A stretch of DNA of 64,000 bases from the NCBI RefSeq assembly GCF_044904675.1, contig NZ_JADIKJ010000001.1:248001-312000 (forward strand), written 5' to 3'. Made by a program: the position numbers and the translations under genes. The stretch's first letter is position 1. The number at the start of each line of letters is the position of its first letter. Positions 26,072 through 35,637 of the stretch are shown here, piece after piece. Source of the DNA: Dyella_B jejuensis. GTDB lineage: Bacteria; Pseudomonadota; Gammaproteobacteria; Xanthomonadales; Rhodanobacteraceae. The notes below the pieces were generated by a model. The model saw nothing but the letters and a program-made list of their open reading frames with translations, was not told where the DNA came from and searched no databases.

Positions 26072-28996
26072 ATGAGCCGAACTCTTCCTATCCCAGCACG
26101 ACCCACACGCGAGCCGGAAAACGCGGCTTGGTTGGGCTGTTTGATCGAAGCGGCCACACCCGGCGAAGTCGGCACACTTATCGAGAACCTGTTCCAGTCC
26201 CAGCCAGGATGTCTCCAGGCCAGGGTGCTGCGGCTGGACGTGCAGAGCGAGCACCCGGAAGCCCCCACCTCCGCCGAGGAACTGCTCCTGGCACAAGAGG
26301 CCACCAGGGCGGTCGATGGCGTCAAGGTCTCGGTCGACGGCAGGCAATACGCGCTGTCGCTGCTCAACGAAGAACGGGTCGTGCTGTTGCTGATGCTGTC
26401 CGCCGAAGGGTCCGCCAAGACGGTCTTGGCCAATGCGGGGCCATACCTGCAACTGGGCGTGCGCCAGCTGCACCACGCGATCAAGCTGGCCGACCTGTAC
26501 GACTCGCACAGCCAGCTGGAACATTCGGAAAACCTGCAGCGCGCATTGTTCGCCATTTCCGACCTGGCCGGATCAAACCTGGACATGCCGGAAATGCTGC
26601 GCGAAATCCATCGCATCGTCAGCGGCCTGATGTATGCGGAAAATTTCTTTATCGTCCGCTATCACCCGGAACGGGAAACCCTGCGCTTCCTGTATTACGC
26701 GGATATCAACGACCAGGACCAGCCCGACACCAACCGCGACATCCGGCTGGAAGATCGCCAGCACACACTGACCTGGTACTTGCTGGCTCAGGGCAAGCCC
26801 CTGATGGGCAGCAACGAGCAACTGCTCGAACAGGTCGATGGCCCGCTCATCCTTTCCGGCCCGGACAGCGATGACTGGCTCGGCGTGCCGATGCTGCATA
26901 ACGGCCAGGTGCTGGGCGCGCTGGTGGTGCAGAGCTACGGCAGCGGCATCGTCTACTCGCGCGACGACCTCGCCCTGCTCGAATTCGTCGGCAGCCATAT
27001 CCTCACCGCGCTGGCGCGCAAGGAAAGCAAGGACGAACTCGAACTGCGCGTGCGCCAGCGTACCGAAGAGCTGGACCGGGTCAATCGCGGCCTGCGCCAG
27101 GAGGTCCGTGAACGCCACCGCGCCGAGCGCCTGCAGGAAGCGCTGTTCCAGATCGCCCAACTGGCCACCGCCGACATCGACGAGAACACTTTCTACGAGC
27201 GCGTGCATACCGTGGTTGGCCGGCTGCTGGACGCCAAGAATTTTTTCATCGCCCTGCTCAGCGACGATCGCACCAAACTGGAGTTCCCTTATTACATGGA
27301 TGCCGGCGTGCACCACACGCTGACCCGCCCGATCGGGCGCGGCCTGAGCGAATACGTGCTGCGCCGCGGCCAGCCGTGGTCCGGCAGCCGCGAAGACATC
27401 ATGGAACTGGCGCGCAAAGGCGAAATGGTGCCGCACCATATCGGCGAACCGTCCGTCTGCTGGCTGGGTGTGCCGCTGAAAGTCGACGAGGCGGTGATCG
27501 GCCTCGTCGTGGTGCAGAGCTACGACAAGAACACCAGCTACGGCGCGCCCGAACAGGAATTGCTCAGCTTCGTCGCCCTGCAGATCGCCAACAGCATTTA
27601 TCGCCGGCGTTCCGCCGCGGCACTGCACATGGCCAACCTGCGGCTGGAGCACCGCGTCGAAGAACGCACCCGCGAACTGCGTGCCGAAATCGTGCGGCGC
27701 GAGCAGATGCAGCAGCAATTGCACCATCAGGTCATGCACGATCCGTTGACGGGCCTGCCCAACCGCGGCTATTTGCGCGAACGCCTGGACCGCGTGCTCC
27801 AGCGCATCCAGGGCGAGCCGAATCGCCGCTGCGCGCTGCTGTACATGGATATCGACCGGTTCAAAGTGATTAACGACAGCCTTGGTCACCTGGCTGGCGA
27901 CGAATTCCTCAAAGCCATCGCCATGCGACTGCTCACGCACGTGCGCGAGCCGGACATGGTGGCGCGGCTTTCCGGCGACGAGTTCGCGATTCTGCTCGAA
28001 GACATCGAAATGATCGCCACCGCTACCGCCATTGCCGACCGCGTACTGCAAGCGGTGGCGGTGCCCCTGCGCATTTCCGGCAAGGAACTGGAGCCCTCCG
28101 TCAGCGTGGGCATCGCTTGCGGCGATGCCAGCTACCTCGATGCCGACGAATTGATCCGCGATGCCGACATGGCTCTCTATCAGGCCAAGCAACTCGGCCG
28201 CAAACGCTTTGCCGTGTTCGACGAAGCGCTCGCCAAGGACATGGTGGACGTGCTGGCGATGGAGAGCGAACTGCGCAAGGCGCTGCGGCAGAATGAATTC
28301 GAACCGCATTTCCAACCCATCTACCGGCTCGCCGACAACAAGGTGGTCGGCTATGAAGCGCTGATCCGCTGGAACCACCCGCAGCGCGGCCTGCTCAAGC
28401 CGCACGATTTCGTCAAGATCGCCGAGGACAGCGGCCTGATCGAGGCCATCGACTGGCGCCTGTTCGAACTGAGCTGCCGGCTACTCGCGCAACAGGCTCC
28501 CAGCGACCTCTTCATTACCTTCAACGTGTCGGCGTTGCACCTTCGCCATACTGATTTCGACACCCGGGTTTTGAAGATGCTGGAACGCACCGGGCTTTCG
28601 CCGTCCAGGCTCATTACCGAAGTAACAGAAGGCGCCTTGCTGGATAATCCCGAGAGCGTGCGCACCGTGCTCGATCGCCTGCGGATCGCCGGCGTAGGGG
28701 CGGCGCTCGACGATTTCGGCACCGGCTATTCATCGCTGAGCTACCTGCATTCGCTGCCGTTGCGCATGTTGAAAATCGATCGCGCCTTCGTGCTGGAGTT
28801 GGACAAGGACGGCCGCAGCAACAGCACGACGGTGGTCGCCGCCATTCTGGCGCTCGCCCACGCCCTCAATATCCAGGTAATCGCCGAAGGCATAGAAACC
28901 CAGGCCCAACTCGATACGTTGCTGAGCATGGGTTGCGAAATGGGACAAGGTTACCTGCTCGGCCGTCCCGCGCCGCTGGCGCATTGGACGGAGTGA
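26072..28996 (+). CDS. GAF-GAF-GGDEF-EAL c-di-GMP signalling protein
   Basis: I start this 974-aa protein at ATG 26072 (MSRTLPIPARPT); an in-frame upstream Met adds 18 residues. Two GAF-type sensor domains (about 165-315 and 360-515) flank a coiled coil (VRQRTEELDRVNRGLRQEV); a second coil (EERTRELRAEIVRREQ) leads to the GGDEF domain. That has LTGLPNRGYLRERL and a SGDEF signature, which some active cyclases tolerate. The EAL domain is complete: GYEALIRWNHP, FNVSALHLRH, EVTEGALL, DDFGTGYSSLSYL, KIDRAFV and IAEGIET. It should degrade c-di-GMP and may also make it. No membrane segments. GAF ligands are unknown. Confidence 0.92.
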   Translation: MSRTLPIPARPTREPENAAWLGCLIEAATPGEVGTLIENLFQSQPGCLQARVLRLDVQSEHPEAPTSAEELLLAQEATRAVDGVKVSVDGRQYALSLLNEERVVLLLMLSAEGSAKTVLANAGPYLQLGVRQLHHAIKLADLYDSHSQLEHSENLQRALFAISDLAGSNLDMPEMLREIHRIVSGLMYAENFFIVRYHPERETLRFLYYADINDQDQPDTNRDIRLEDRQHTLTWYLLAQGKPLMGSNEQLLEQVDGPLILSGPDSDDWLGVPMLHNGQVLGALVVQSYGSGIVYSRDDLALLEFVGSHILTALARKESKDELELRVRQRTEELDRVNRGLRQEVRERHRAERLQEALFQIAQLATADIDENTFYERVHTVVGRLLDAKNFFIALLSDDRTKLEFPYYMDAGVHHTLTRPIGRGLSEYVLRRGQPWSGSREDIMELARKGEMVPHHIGEPSVCWLGVPLKVDEAVIGLVVVQSYDKNTSYGAPEQELLSFVALQIANSIYRRRSAAALHMANLRLEHRVEERTRELRAEIVRREQMQQQLHHQVMHDPLTGLPNRGYLRERLDRVLQRIQGEPNRRCALLYMDIDRFKVINDSLGHLAGDEFLKAIAMRLLTHVREPDMVARLSGDEFAILLEDIEMIATATAIADRVLQAVAVPLRISGKELEPSVSVGIACGDASYLDADELIRDADMALYQAKQLGRKRFAVFDEALAKDMVDVLAMESELRKALRQNEFEPHFQPIYRLADNKVVGYEALIRWNHPQRGLLKPHDFVKIAEDSGLIEAIDWRLFELSCRLLAQQAPSDLFITFNVSALHLRHTDFDTRVLKMLERTGLSPSRLITEVTEGALLDNPESVRTVLDRLRIAGVGAALDDFGTGYSSLSYLHSLPLRMLKIDRAFVLELDKDGRSNSTTVVAAILALAHALNIQVIAEGIETQAQLDTLLSMGCEMGQGYLLGRPAPLAHWTE

Positions 28997-29025
28997 CCAC
29001 TGCCCATTTCCACGCATAGCTCGCA

Positions 29026-29334
29026 CTACGCCCTGCTCGTGCCAGTCCGCACCGAGTCCAGGTGTTCGATGTCGCGGATGTCATCCAGCCACACCAGGCC
29101 ATCCCATTCCGGACGTTGGCTATCGATCAGACGCACTACCCCGTTCATGCCTTCCTGATGGTCGGCGTCGAGAAAAACCTGCACGGTGGGCGTGACGCTC
29201 ACGACGCCTTCCACGGCAGCGCCATCGCGCCTGACGATGCGCACCGCTGCGTTGACGGCAAGTTGGTCCACCCACTGTTGCAGCAGCGCGATATCGCTGG
29301 CTGCGGTGTAGACCCGTTCGGCTCTGCGTCCCAT
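29026..29334 (-). CDS. DUF3247 Sm-like small protein
   Basis: This 102-aa protein from ATG 29334 follows GAAGGTCAG; the longer frame upstream has no ribosome site. It has the beta-rich pattern VRIVRRDGAAVEGVVSVTPT then VQVFLDADHQEGMNGVVRL and LVWLDDIRDIEHLD, typical of DUF3247, a family I know from Xanthomonadaceae whose structure resembles an Sm fold. RNA binding has been suggested by fold only. It is convergent with the GGDEF-EAL gene. Confidence 0.75.
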   Translation of the reverse strand: MGRRAERVYTAASDIALLQQWVDQLAVNAAVRIVRRDGAAVEGVVSVTPTVQVFLDADHQEGMNGVVRLIDSQRPEWDGLVWLDDIRDIEHLDSVRTGTSRA

Positions 29335-29460
29335 GACCTGACCTTCGCTGGTTCGTAGGAGATCAGCTTGAAAGGCCGCGCGTAAAGCGGATGTGGCAGG
29401 CCCGTGATGCGTTTGCCGCATCCTCCAGCCTGCGCTGTGGAATCGCGGCAGCGCGAACGC

Positions 29461-29706
29461 CTACGCCTTCAGCTTCATCTGCGCAGGCACTTGATGCTTG
29501 TCCTTGACCTCCCGCAAAAGTTCCAGCACACGCGCGCGCTTTTCCCGCCGCTTCTGGTCTTGCGCGGCCAGCAATACCTGCCGCCTTGTCATGCCCGCAG
29601 GAGCCGGTCGCGCGGTGGATTTTGCCGCAGGATGGACGATGCGGTTGAAGTAATCGGACCATGTGCGGATATGCCATGGCGAATGAGACGAGTCTTGGGC
29701 GTTCAT
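29461..29706 (-). CDS. Small basic hypothetical protein
   Basis: This 81-aa protein, from ATG 29706, has a very good ribosome site (GGAGG, 7 nt). It is hydrophilic with a basic, probably helical C-terminal half (TRRQVLLAAQDQKRREKRAR). I recognise no family. It lies between the DUF3247 gene and the hybrid kinase, all on the minus strand. Confidence 0.6.
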   Translation of the reverse strand: MNAQDSSHSPWHIRTWSDYFNRIVHPAAKSTARPAPAGMTRRQVLLAAQDQKRREKRARVLELLREVKDKHQVPAQMKLKA

Positions 29707-29839
29707 GAATCGGCCTCCACCACAATGGACAATGACCCGCGGCAGCCATGCGCTGGGCGGACGACCAATGTGCCCCAGGTTCCGTTACGTGTCCGTAACG
29801 CCGACGGTAATGAAGACTTACCATCCGGCGCACATGGGC

Positions 29840-31810
29840 TCAGGCGTGCAGACGCCGATCCGACATGGCCTTGGTGATCGCCTCGGCAAGGTCCGTCCGA
29901 TCATAGGGCTTGGCCAGGCGGGTGGCGCCGTCGCTCAGGTCCGCGGGAATCTCGGCATAGCCGGTGGCCAGCACTACCGGCAACGAGGGCCAGCGGATGT
30001 TGACCTCGCCGATCAACTGGGCGCCCGTCATGCCGGGCATGGCGTGATCCGTAATCAGAATATCGACGTCCGGTTTGTTTTCCAGTATCTGCAGCGCATC
30101 TTCCGCCGACGGAACTTCGATAACGTCGTGCCCGAGGTCCTGCAGTACCGCGCCGGTGGCGTTCAAGACCAGCGGATCGTCGTCCACCACCACCACCCGC
30201 AGGCTGCGCAGGCGTTGCAAGGATTTGGGCGGCGGCAGCTCTTCCTTTGGCGCCAGCACGACCGTACCGGAATGGACGCCGGGCAGCCACAGTTCGACGC
30301 GGGTGCCGAAATTCCTGCTGCTCTTGATCACCATCCGGCCGCCCGATTGCTCGATCAGGCCATGCACCATCGACAGCCCCAGCCCGGTGCCCTTGCCCAC
30401 GCCTTTGGTGGTGAAGAACGGCTCGGTCGCCTTGGCCAGCGTTTCCTCGTCCATGCCTTCGCCCTCGTCCGTGATGGAAAGGCAGACGTATTCGCCCGGC
30501 GCCAACCGGGTGGTGTGCGAGGCGTCGATGGCCACGTTCCTGGCGGCAATGGTGATATGGCCACCTTCCGGCATGGCGTCGCGCGCGTTCACGGCCAGGT
30601 TCATCAAGGCCAGTTCCAGCTGGTTGGCATCGGTCCGCACCGCATTCAGCGATGCCGGAAACAATGTACTGATATGGACCAGCGGACCCAGCGAACGGCG
30701 CAGCAAGTCGGTCATGTTCGCAACCAGCGACACGATGTCGACCGGGGCCATGCGCAATTCCTGCTTGCGGGCGAAAGCCAGCATGCGCTGCGTCAACGCC
30801 GAGCCTCGCTTTACCGCCGATTGCGCGTTGCCCAGCAATCGGTGCAATGGCGAATCGCTGGGCAATTTAACCTCCACCATATCCAGGCAGCTCTGGATCA
30901 CCATCAGGAGATTGTTGAAATCGTGCGCCACCCCGCCGGTGAGCTTGCCGATCGCCTCGGTCTTCTGCGACTGGAACAGCGCGTCGCGCGCACGGTCCAG
31001 CTCCCTGGCCGCGTCGCGCTGCTCGGTGACGTCGCGTGTGATCTTGGCGAAGCCGATCAGGTCGCCGTTGTCGTCCAGGATGCGGTCGACCACCACGTGC
31101 GCCCAGAACCGCGAGCCGTCCTTGCGCACACGCCAGCCTTCGCTTTCCGTGCGTCCCACCGACGCGGCCAACGCCAGGTTCTTCTGCGGCTCGCCCGCTT
31201 CGCGGTCGGCCTGCGTATAAAAGCGGGAAAAATGCTCGCCGATGATTTCCACCGGCAAATAACCCTTGATCCTCTCGGCGCCGTAATTCCAGCTGGATAC
31301 GTGGCCGCTGCTATCGAGCATGTAAATCGCGTAGTCGGTAACGCTTTGCACCAGCAAGCGGAACTGCTCGTGGCTGCGGCGCAGGGCTTCTTCGGCTCGC
31401 TTGCGATCGGTCAGGTCGCGGGTAATCTCGGCAAATCCGATCAGTTGGCCGTGATCGTCGCGGATCGGGTCAATCAACGCCTGTGCCCAGAAGCGGCTGC
31501 CGTCCTTGCGAAGGCGCCACCCCTCCGTTTCGATACGTCCCTTGCTGCAGGCGATTTCCAGTTCGCGGCCGGGCACGCCTGCCGCCTTTTCTTCTTGCGT
31601 ATAGAAGCATTCGAAATGGCGTCCGATGATTTCCTCGGCGGTGTACTTGGTGATGCGTTCCGCGCCCAGGTTCCAACTCGCCACCAGGCCTTGGGGGTCC
31701 AGCATGTAGATGGCGTAGTCGGTGATCGCCTCGACCAGGAGGCGGTACTTCCGCTCGGCGGTCATCGTTGCGTTGGATAACGCGACAGGTTTTGCGGACA
31801 TGGGTGCCAT
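29840..31810 (-). CDS. Soluble double-PAS hybrid histidine kinase with receiver domain
   Basis: Start at ATG 31810, behind GGAAGG; 656 aa. Two closely similar PAS domains (about 20-130 and 150-260) each read DYAIYMLD, SWNxGAERI, FYTQ and GWRxRKDGSRFWA, an arrangement typical of PAS_9/PAS-fold sensors. The H-box is GGVAHDFNNLL, the ATPase has LMNLAVNARDAMPEGG, DEGEGMDEE and GKGTGLGLSMVHG, and the C-terminal receiver has VVDDDPLV and the phosphoacceptor Asp in DILITDHAMPGMTG. No membrane helix is seen, so it senses a cytosolic cue (light, redox or ligand). There is no output gene next to it. The PAS pair looks like an internal duplication. Confidence 0.9.
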   Translation of the reverse strand: MAPMSAKPVALSNATMTAERKYRLLVEAITDYAIYMLDPQGLVASWNLGAERITKYTAEEIIGRHFECFYTQEEKAAGVPGRELEIACSKGRIETEGWRLRKDGSRFWAQALIDPIRDDHGQLIGFAEITRDLTDRKRAEEALRRSHEQFRLLVQSVTDYAIYMLDSSGHVSSWNYGAERIKGYLPVEIIGEHFSRFYTQADREAGEPQKNLALAASVGRTESEGWRVRKDGSRFWAHVVVDRILDDNGDLIGFAKITRDVTEQRDAARELDRARDALFQSQKTEAIGKLTGGVAHDFNNLLMVIQSCLDMVEVKLPSDSPLHRLLGNAQSAVKRGSALTQRMLAFARKQELRMAPVDIVSLVANMTDLLRRSLGPLVHISTLFPASLNAVRTDANQLELALMNLAVNARDAMPEGGHITIAARNVAIDASHTTRLAPGEYVCLSITDEGEGMDEETLAKATEPFFTTKGVGKGTGLGLSMVHGLIEQSGGRMVIKSSRNFGTRVELWLPGVHSGTVVLAPKEELPPPKSLQRLRSLRVVVVDDDPLVLNATGAVLQDLGHDVIEVPSAEDALQILENKPDVDILITDHAMPGMTGAQLIGEVNIRWPSLPVVLATGYAEIPADLSDGATRLAKPYDRTDLAEAITKAMSDRRLHA

Positions 31811-32117
31811 TCGCCTTCCGGGCATAGTTGAAACAAGCCACAACACTGCGTCAATAACTGATGGGGACTCACGGCGACTACCTGCGATGATGACCGTTCC
31901 GCACGCAACATTTCTGCGGCGGCGCTTAGCGGCCGATTGTGGACCCTGGATGAATTTCACGAAACCCCCTGGCGCACAATTCACGACAACCGATCAATGC
32001 AGCCGTTTCACCCGCGCATCACCTGGCTTAACCGGCACGCACACCGGCACGATGGCAAAAAGCAAACCAGCCTTGTGACATATCAAGGCCTTATTGCCCT
32101 TTTCTGCCGAGCGCGCC
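31811..32117. other. Divergent intergenic region, kinase and formate dehydrogenase promoters
   Basis: No gene is seen in these 307 bp. It must carry the promoters of the hybrid kinase (left) and of the formate dehydrogenase pair (right). I find no clear operator. Confidence 0.5.
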
Positions 32118-35090
32118 ATGCAAGATGCCCTGTGCACAGTTCTGATTGACGGCTTCGAACACCGTCTTGTATCCGGCGAACGACTGATCGATGCGCTGAA
32201 AACGCTGGACATCGACGTTCCGCACGTGTGTTACCTCAAGGCCCTCGGGCCGCTGCAAACCTGCGATACCTGCCTGGTGGAAATCAACGGCGATCTGGTT
32301 CGCGGCTGCGCGGCAACGGTGCACGAGGGCGACGTAATCGTCACTTCTTCGCCGCGAGCGCGCCAGGCGCGCGAAGAAGGCATGGACCGCATCCTGTCCA
32401 AGCATGAGTTGTATTGCACCGTATGCGAAAACAATACCGGCGATTGCCAGCTGCACAATACTTTCGCGAACATGGATATCGCCATCCAGCGCTATCCTTT
32501 CAAGCGCAAGCCGTACCAAAAGGACGAATCGAATGCGTTTTATACCTACGATCCGGACCAGTGCATTCTCTGCGGCCGCTGCGTGGAGGCGTGCCAAAAC
32601 GTCGAGGTCAACGAAACGCTGAGCATCGATTACAGCAGCCCTCATCCTCGCGTGTTGTGGGATGGCGGCAAGCCGATCGGACAATCCAGTTGCGTCTCCT
32701 GCGGCCACTGCGTAACGGTCTGCCCCTGCAATGCGTTGCTCGAACGCACGATGCAACCGGATGCCGGCCCCTTCACCGCGATTCCGGCAGTCACCAAGCG
32801 TCCGTTGATCGACCTGGTCAAGGCACTCGAGGACACCACCGGGACGCCACCGGTCACGGCCGTCTCCAAGATCGATATCGCGTTGCGCCAGAGCGAGATC
32901 AAGCGCACCAAGACCGTGTGTACCTATTGCGGCGTGGGCTGCTCGTTCGAGATGTGGACGCGCGATCGCCACATTCTCAAGGTGCAGCCGATGGAGCAAG
33001 CGCCGGTCAACGGCATTTCCACCTGTATCAAGGGCAAGTTCGGCTGGGATTTCGTCAATGCCAAGGAGCGCCTGACTACGCCGCTGATCCGCGAGTACGG
33101 GAAGTTCCGGCCAGCCAGCTGGGACGAAGCGCTGGACCTGGTCGCCACGCGCCTGACGACCATCCACGAGCAGCACGGCTCTAAGTCGATCGGCTTCATC
33201 GGTTCCAGCAAGGCCAGCAACGAAGAGGCCTATCTGACCCAGAAGATCGCCCGGCTGATTTTCCGCACCAACAGCGTCGACAATTCGTCGCGCTATTGCC
33301 AGAACCCGGCGACGCAAGGCTTGTTCCGCACCGTGGGTTACGGCGGCGACGCCGGCTCGATCAAGGATATCGAAGCGGCGTCGCTAGTGATCCTGGTGGG
33401 TTCCAATACGGCCGAATGCCATCCGGTGATCGCCTCGCGCATCAAGTCATCGCACAAACTGCATGGCCAGAAGCTGCTGGTGGTCGACCCGCGCAAGCAT
33501 GAGATGGCCGAACGCGCGGATATTTACCTGAAGGCCAAGGCGAGCACCGATCTGGTGTGGGCATGCGCCACCGCCCGCTACATTTTCGATCACGGCCTGG
33601 AAGACAAGGCATTCCTGCAGCAACACGTCAATGGCGTAGAAGAATTCCGCGCGTCGCTGGAACCGTTCACGCTCGAATTCGCCGAACGCATGACCGGCCT
33701 GTCGCAAGCGCAGATCGTACAAGCCGCCGAGATGATCGCGCACGCGCCCACCATATGCCTGTTGTGGGCCATGGGCATCACCCAGCACAGCCATGGCTCG
33801 GATACCAGCACCGCGCTTTCCAACCTGCTGCTGGTCACCGGCAACTATGGACGGCCCGGCACCGGCGGCTATCCGATGCGCGGCCACAACAACGTACAAG
33901 GCGCGAGTGATTTCGGTTGCCTGAAGAATGTTTATCCCGGCTACGAGAAAGTCACCGATCAAGAAGCACGCGAACGCTGGGCCAGGGCCTGGGGCGTGGC
34001 GCCGGAATATCTTTCCGGCGAAGTGGGCCTGGACAACTTCAGCATGGTGGAAAAAGCCGCCAAGGGCGAATTGAAGGCAATGGTGGTGATCGGCGAGGAA
34101 ACCGCCATTGCCGATGCCGATACGCGCAACGTGATCGAAGCTTTCAGCAAGATCGATTTCCTGGTGGTGCTGGATATGTTCGTGAGCCGCACGGCGGAGT
34201 TCGCCGATGTGGTATTGCCGGCCTGCCCCAGCGTGGAAAAGGACGGCACCTTCACCAACACCGAACGCCGCATCCAGCGCTTCTACCAGGTGATGGAGCC
34301 GCTGGGCGACAGCTGGCCGGATTGGCGCATCCTCACCGAACTGGCGCGCCGTCTCGGTCACGATTGGGGCTACACGCATCCCTCGCAGATCATGGCCGAA
34401 TGCGCGGGGATCGCGAAGATGTTTGCCGGCGTCAGCTACGAACGCCTGGAAGGCTGGAAGTCACTGCAATGGCCGGTCAACGCCGACGGCAGCGATACGC
34501 CCGTGCTCTACACCGACGGCTTCCACTTTCCCGACCGCAAGGCCAGGCTGTTTGCGCTGACCTGGGAAGAACCCGCCGAAGCCGCCGACGGACAATTCGA
34601 CCTGATGCTCGACAACGGCCGCCTGCTGGAACATTTCCAGTCGACCAACCAAACCGGGCGCGGGCCGCGCATCAAGCACGAATCGCCGAACTGGTTCGTC
34701 GAAGTCAGCCCGGAACTGGCCGCCGAACGCGGCATCGAGGATGGCACCTGGCTGCGCGTCATTTCCCGCCGCGCCGAGGTCGAAGTGCGCGCCACGATTA
34801 CCGATCGCGTCAGCGGCAATACCTTGTACATACCCATCCATCAATCCAAGCCTGGCGTGAACACGCTCACCGGCGAACATCGCGATACCGAGGTGAATAC
34901 GCCGGCCTACAAGGAACTGGCCGTGCGCATCGAAAAGCTGCCCAAGCCGAAAGGCGAGCCGCCCTTGCCCTACCGCAACCATCGCTACGGACGGCGCACG
35001 CCCAACCTCGGGCCCAGCGCGGAGCAAAAGTGGGAGCGCCGCGAATATGCCGAACCGCCGGCAACCATCGAACATCCCGAGACACTGTGA
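32118..35090 (+). CDS. FdhF-like molybdenum formate dehydrogenase alpha subunit
   Basis: This protein should oxidise formate to CO2 at a bis-MGD cofactor. From ATG 32118 it has 990 aa. The N-terminus is a 2Fe-2S plant-type ferredoxin domain (VCYLKALGPLQTCDTCLVEI), a His/Cys 4Fe-4S motif (HELYCTVCENNTGDCQLH) and two 4Fe-4S clusters (CILCGRCVEAC, CVSCGHCVTVCP). The catalytic part starts with CTYCGVGCSFE, and the metal ligand is Cys in SSRYCQNPATQGL, so it needs no selenocysteine. Architecture matches the YjgC/YrhE group. The DUF1641 gene overlaps by one base. No beta/gamma subunits, fdhD or hydrogenase genes are nearby, so the electron partner is unknown. Confidence 0.93.
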   Translation: MQDALCTVLIDGFEHRLVSGERLIDALKTLDIDVPHVCYLKALGPLQTCDTCLVEINGDLVRGCAATVHEGDVIVTSSPRARQAREEGMDRILSKHELYCTVCENNTGDCQLHNTFANMDIAIQRYPFKRKPYQKDESNAFYTYDPDQCILCGRCVEACQNVEVNETLSIDYSSPHPRVLWDGGKPIGQSSCVSCGHCVTVCPCNALLERTMQPDAGPFTAIPAVTKRPLIDLVKALEDTTGTPPVTAVSKIDIALRQSEIKRTKTVCTYCGVGCSFEMWTRDRHILKVQPMEQAPVNGISTCIKGKFGWDFVNAKERLTTPLIREYGKFRPASWDEALDLVATRLTTIHEQHGSKSIGFIGSSKASNEEAYLTQKIARLIFRTNSVDNSSRYCQNPATQGLFRTVGYGGDAGSIKDIEAASLVILVGSNTAECHPVIASRIKSSHKLHGQKLLVVDPRKHEMAERADIYLKAKASTDLVWACATARYIFDHGLEDKAFLQQHVNGVEEFRASLEPFTLEFAERMTGLSQAQIVQAAEMIAHAPTICLLWAMGITQHSHGSDTSTALSNLLLVTGNYGRPGTGGYPMRGHNNVQGASDFGCLKNVYPGYEKVTDQEARERWARAWGVAPEYLSGEVGLDNFSMVEKAAKGELKAMVVIGEETAIADADTRNVIEAFSKIDFLVVLDMFVSRTAEFADVVLPACPSVEKDGTFTNTERRIQRFYQVMEPLGDSWPDWRILTELARRLGHDWGYTHPSQIMAECAGIAKMFAGVSYERLEGWKSLQWPVNADGSDTPVLYTDGFHFPDRKARLFALTWEEPAEAADGQFDLMLDNGRLLEHFQSTNQTGRGPRIKHESPNWFVEVSPELAAERGIEDGTWLRVISRRAEVEVRATITDRVSGNTLYIPIHQSKPGVNTLTGEHRDTEVNTPAYKELAVRIEKLPKPKGEPPLPYRNHRYGRRTPNLGPSAEQKWERREYAEPPATIEHPETL

Positions 35091-35569
35091 TGGCCGAACC
35101 TATTTCCTATCAGACGATTCCTCCGCGGATCGAGCCCACCGCCCGGCAAGAGCTCGATCGTTTGCTCGAAACCCTGCACCGGACCGGCGTGCTGCGGCTG
35201 GCCAACGATTTTGCCGCCGGACGGCAGGATATCGCCGGCATCCTCGTGCATGGCCTGAACCTCGAAGGCTCGCGCAACGCGATGCAGAATATCGCCGCGC
35301 TCGCGATGGTATTGGCGCAGGTGCCGCCGCCGGAGTTCTACAAGGCAGCGTCCACCTTGAAAGATATGCTGCTCGCCGCCGCAGCCGAACCCGATCCCGA
35401 CCAGAAAGCGCCGGGCGTGCGCGGCCTTTACCGTCTGCTCAATGATGATGACACCTGGCGCGCCTTCTCGCCGTTGCTGCGCGCGTGGAGCGCACTCGGC
35501 GCAGGCCTGCGCAAACCCGCGCCCGAAAAACCCATTTCCGCCTTTACCGGCAAACCCAGCAACGCATAA
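35090..35569 (+). CDS. DUF1641 formate dehydrogenase partner protein (YjgD/YrhD-like)
   Basis: The ATG overlaps the formate dehydrogenase stop (TGATG), so the two are translationally coupled. The 159-aa protein has the DUF1641 pattern LDRLLETLHRTGVLRLAND and LRAWSALGAGL. DUF1641 proteins pair with FdhF-like dehydrogenases in several bacteria; the function is unknown but assembly or electron transfer is likely. C-terminal tail is Pro/Ala-rich. Confidence 0.85.
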   Translation: MAEPISYQTIPPRIEPTARQELDRLLETLHRTGVLRLANDFAAGRQDIAGILVHGLNLEGSRNAMQNIAALAMVLAQVPPPEFYKAASTLKDMLLAAAAEPDPDQKAPGVRGLYRLLNDDDTWRAFSPLLRAWSALGAGLRKPAPEKPISAFTGKPSNA

Positions 35570-35637
35570 CTGCGATGGAGCAGGCGTGCGCGCGACGGAA
35601 CGATACGCCGCGCGCCGTCGCATAGTTTGTATTTCGC

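Noticed and set aside
26573..28405. 610-codon minus-strand frame
   Set aside because: It is antisense to the GAF-GGDEF-EAL gene and has no motif of its own.
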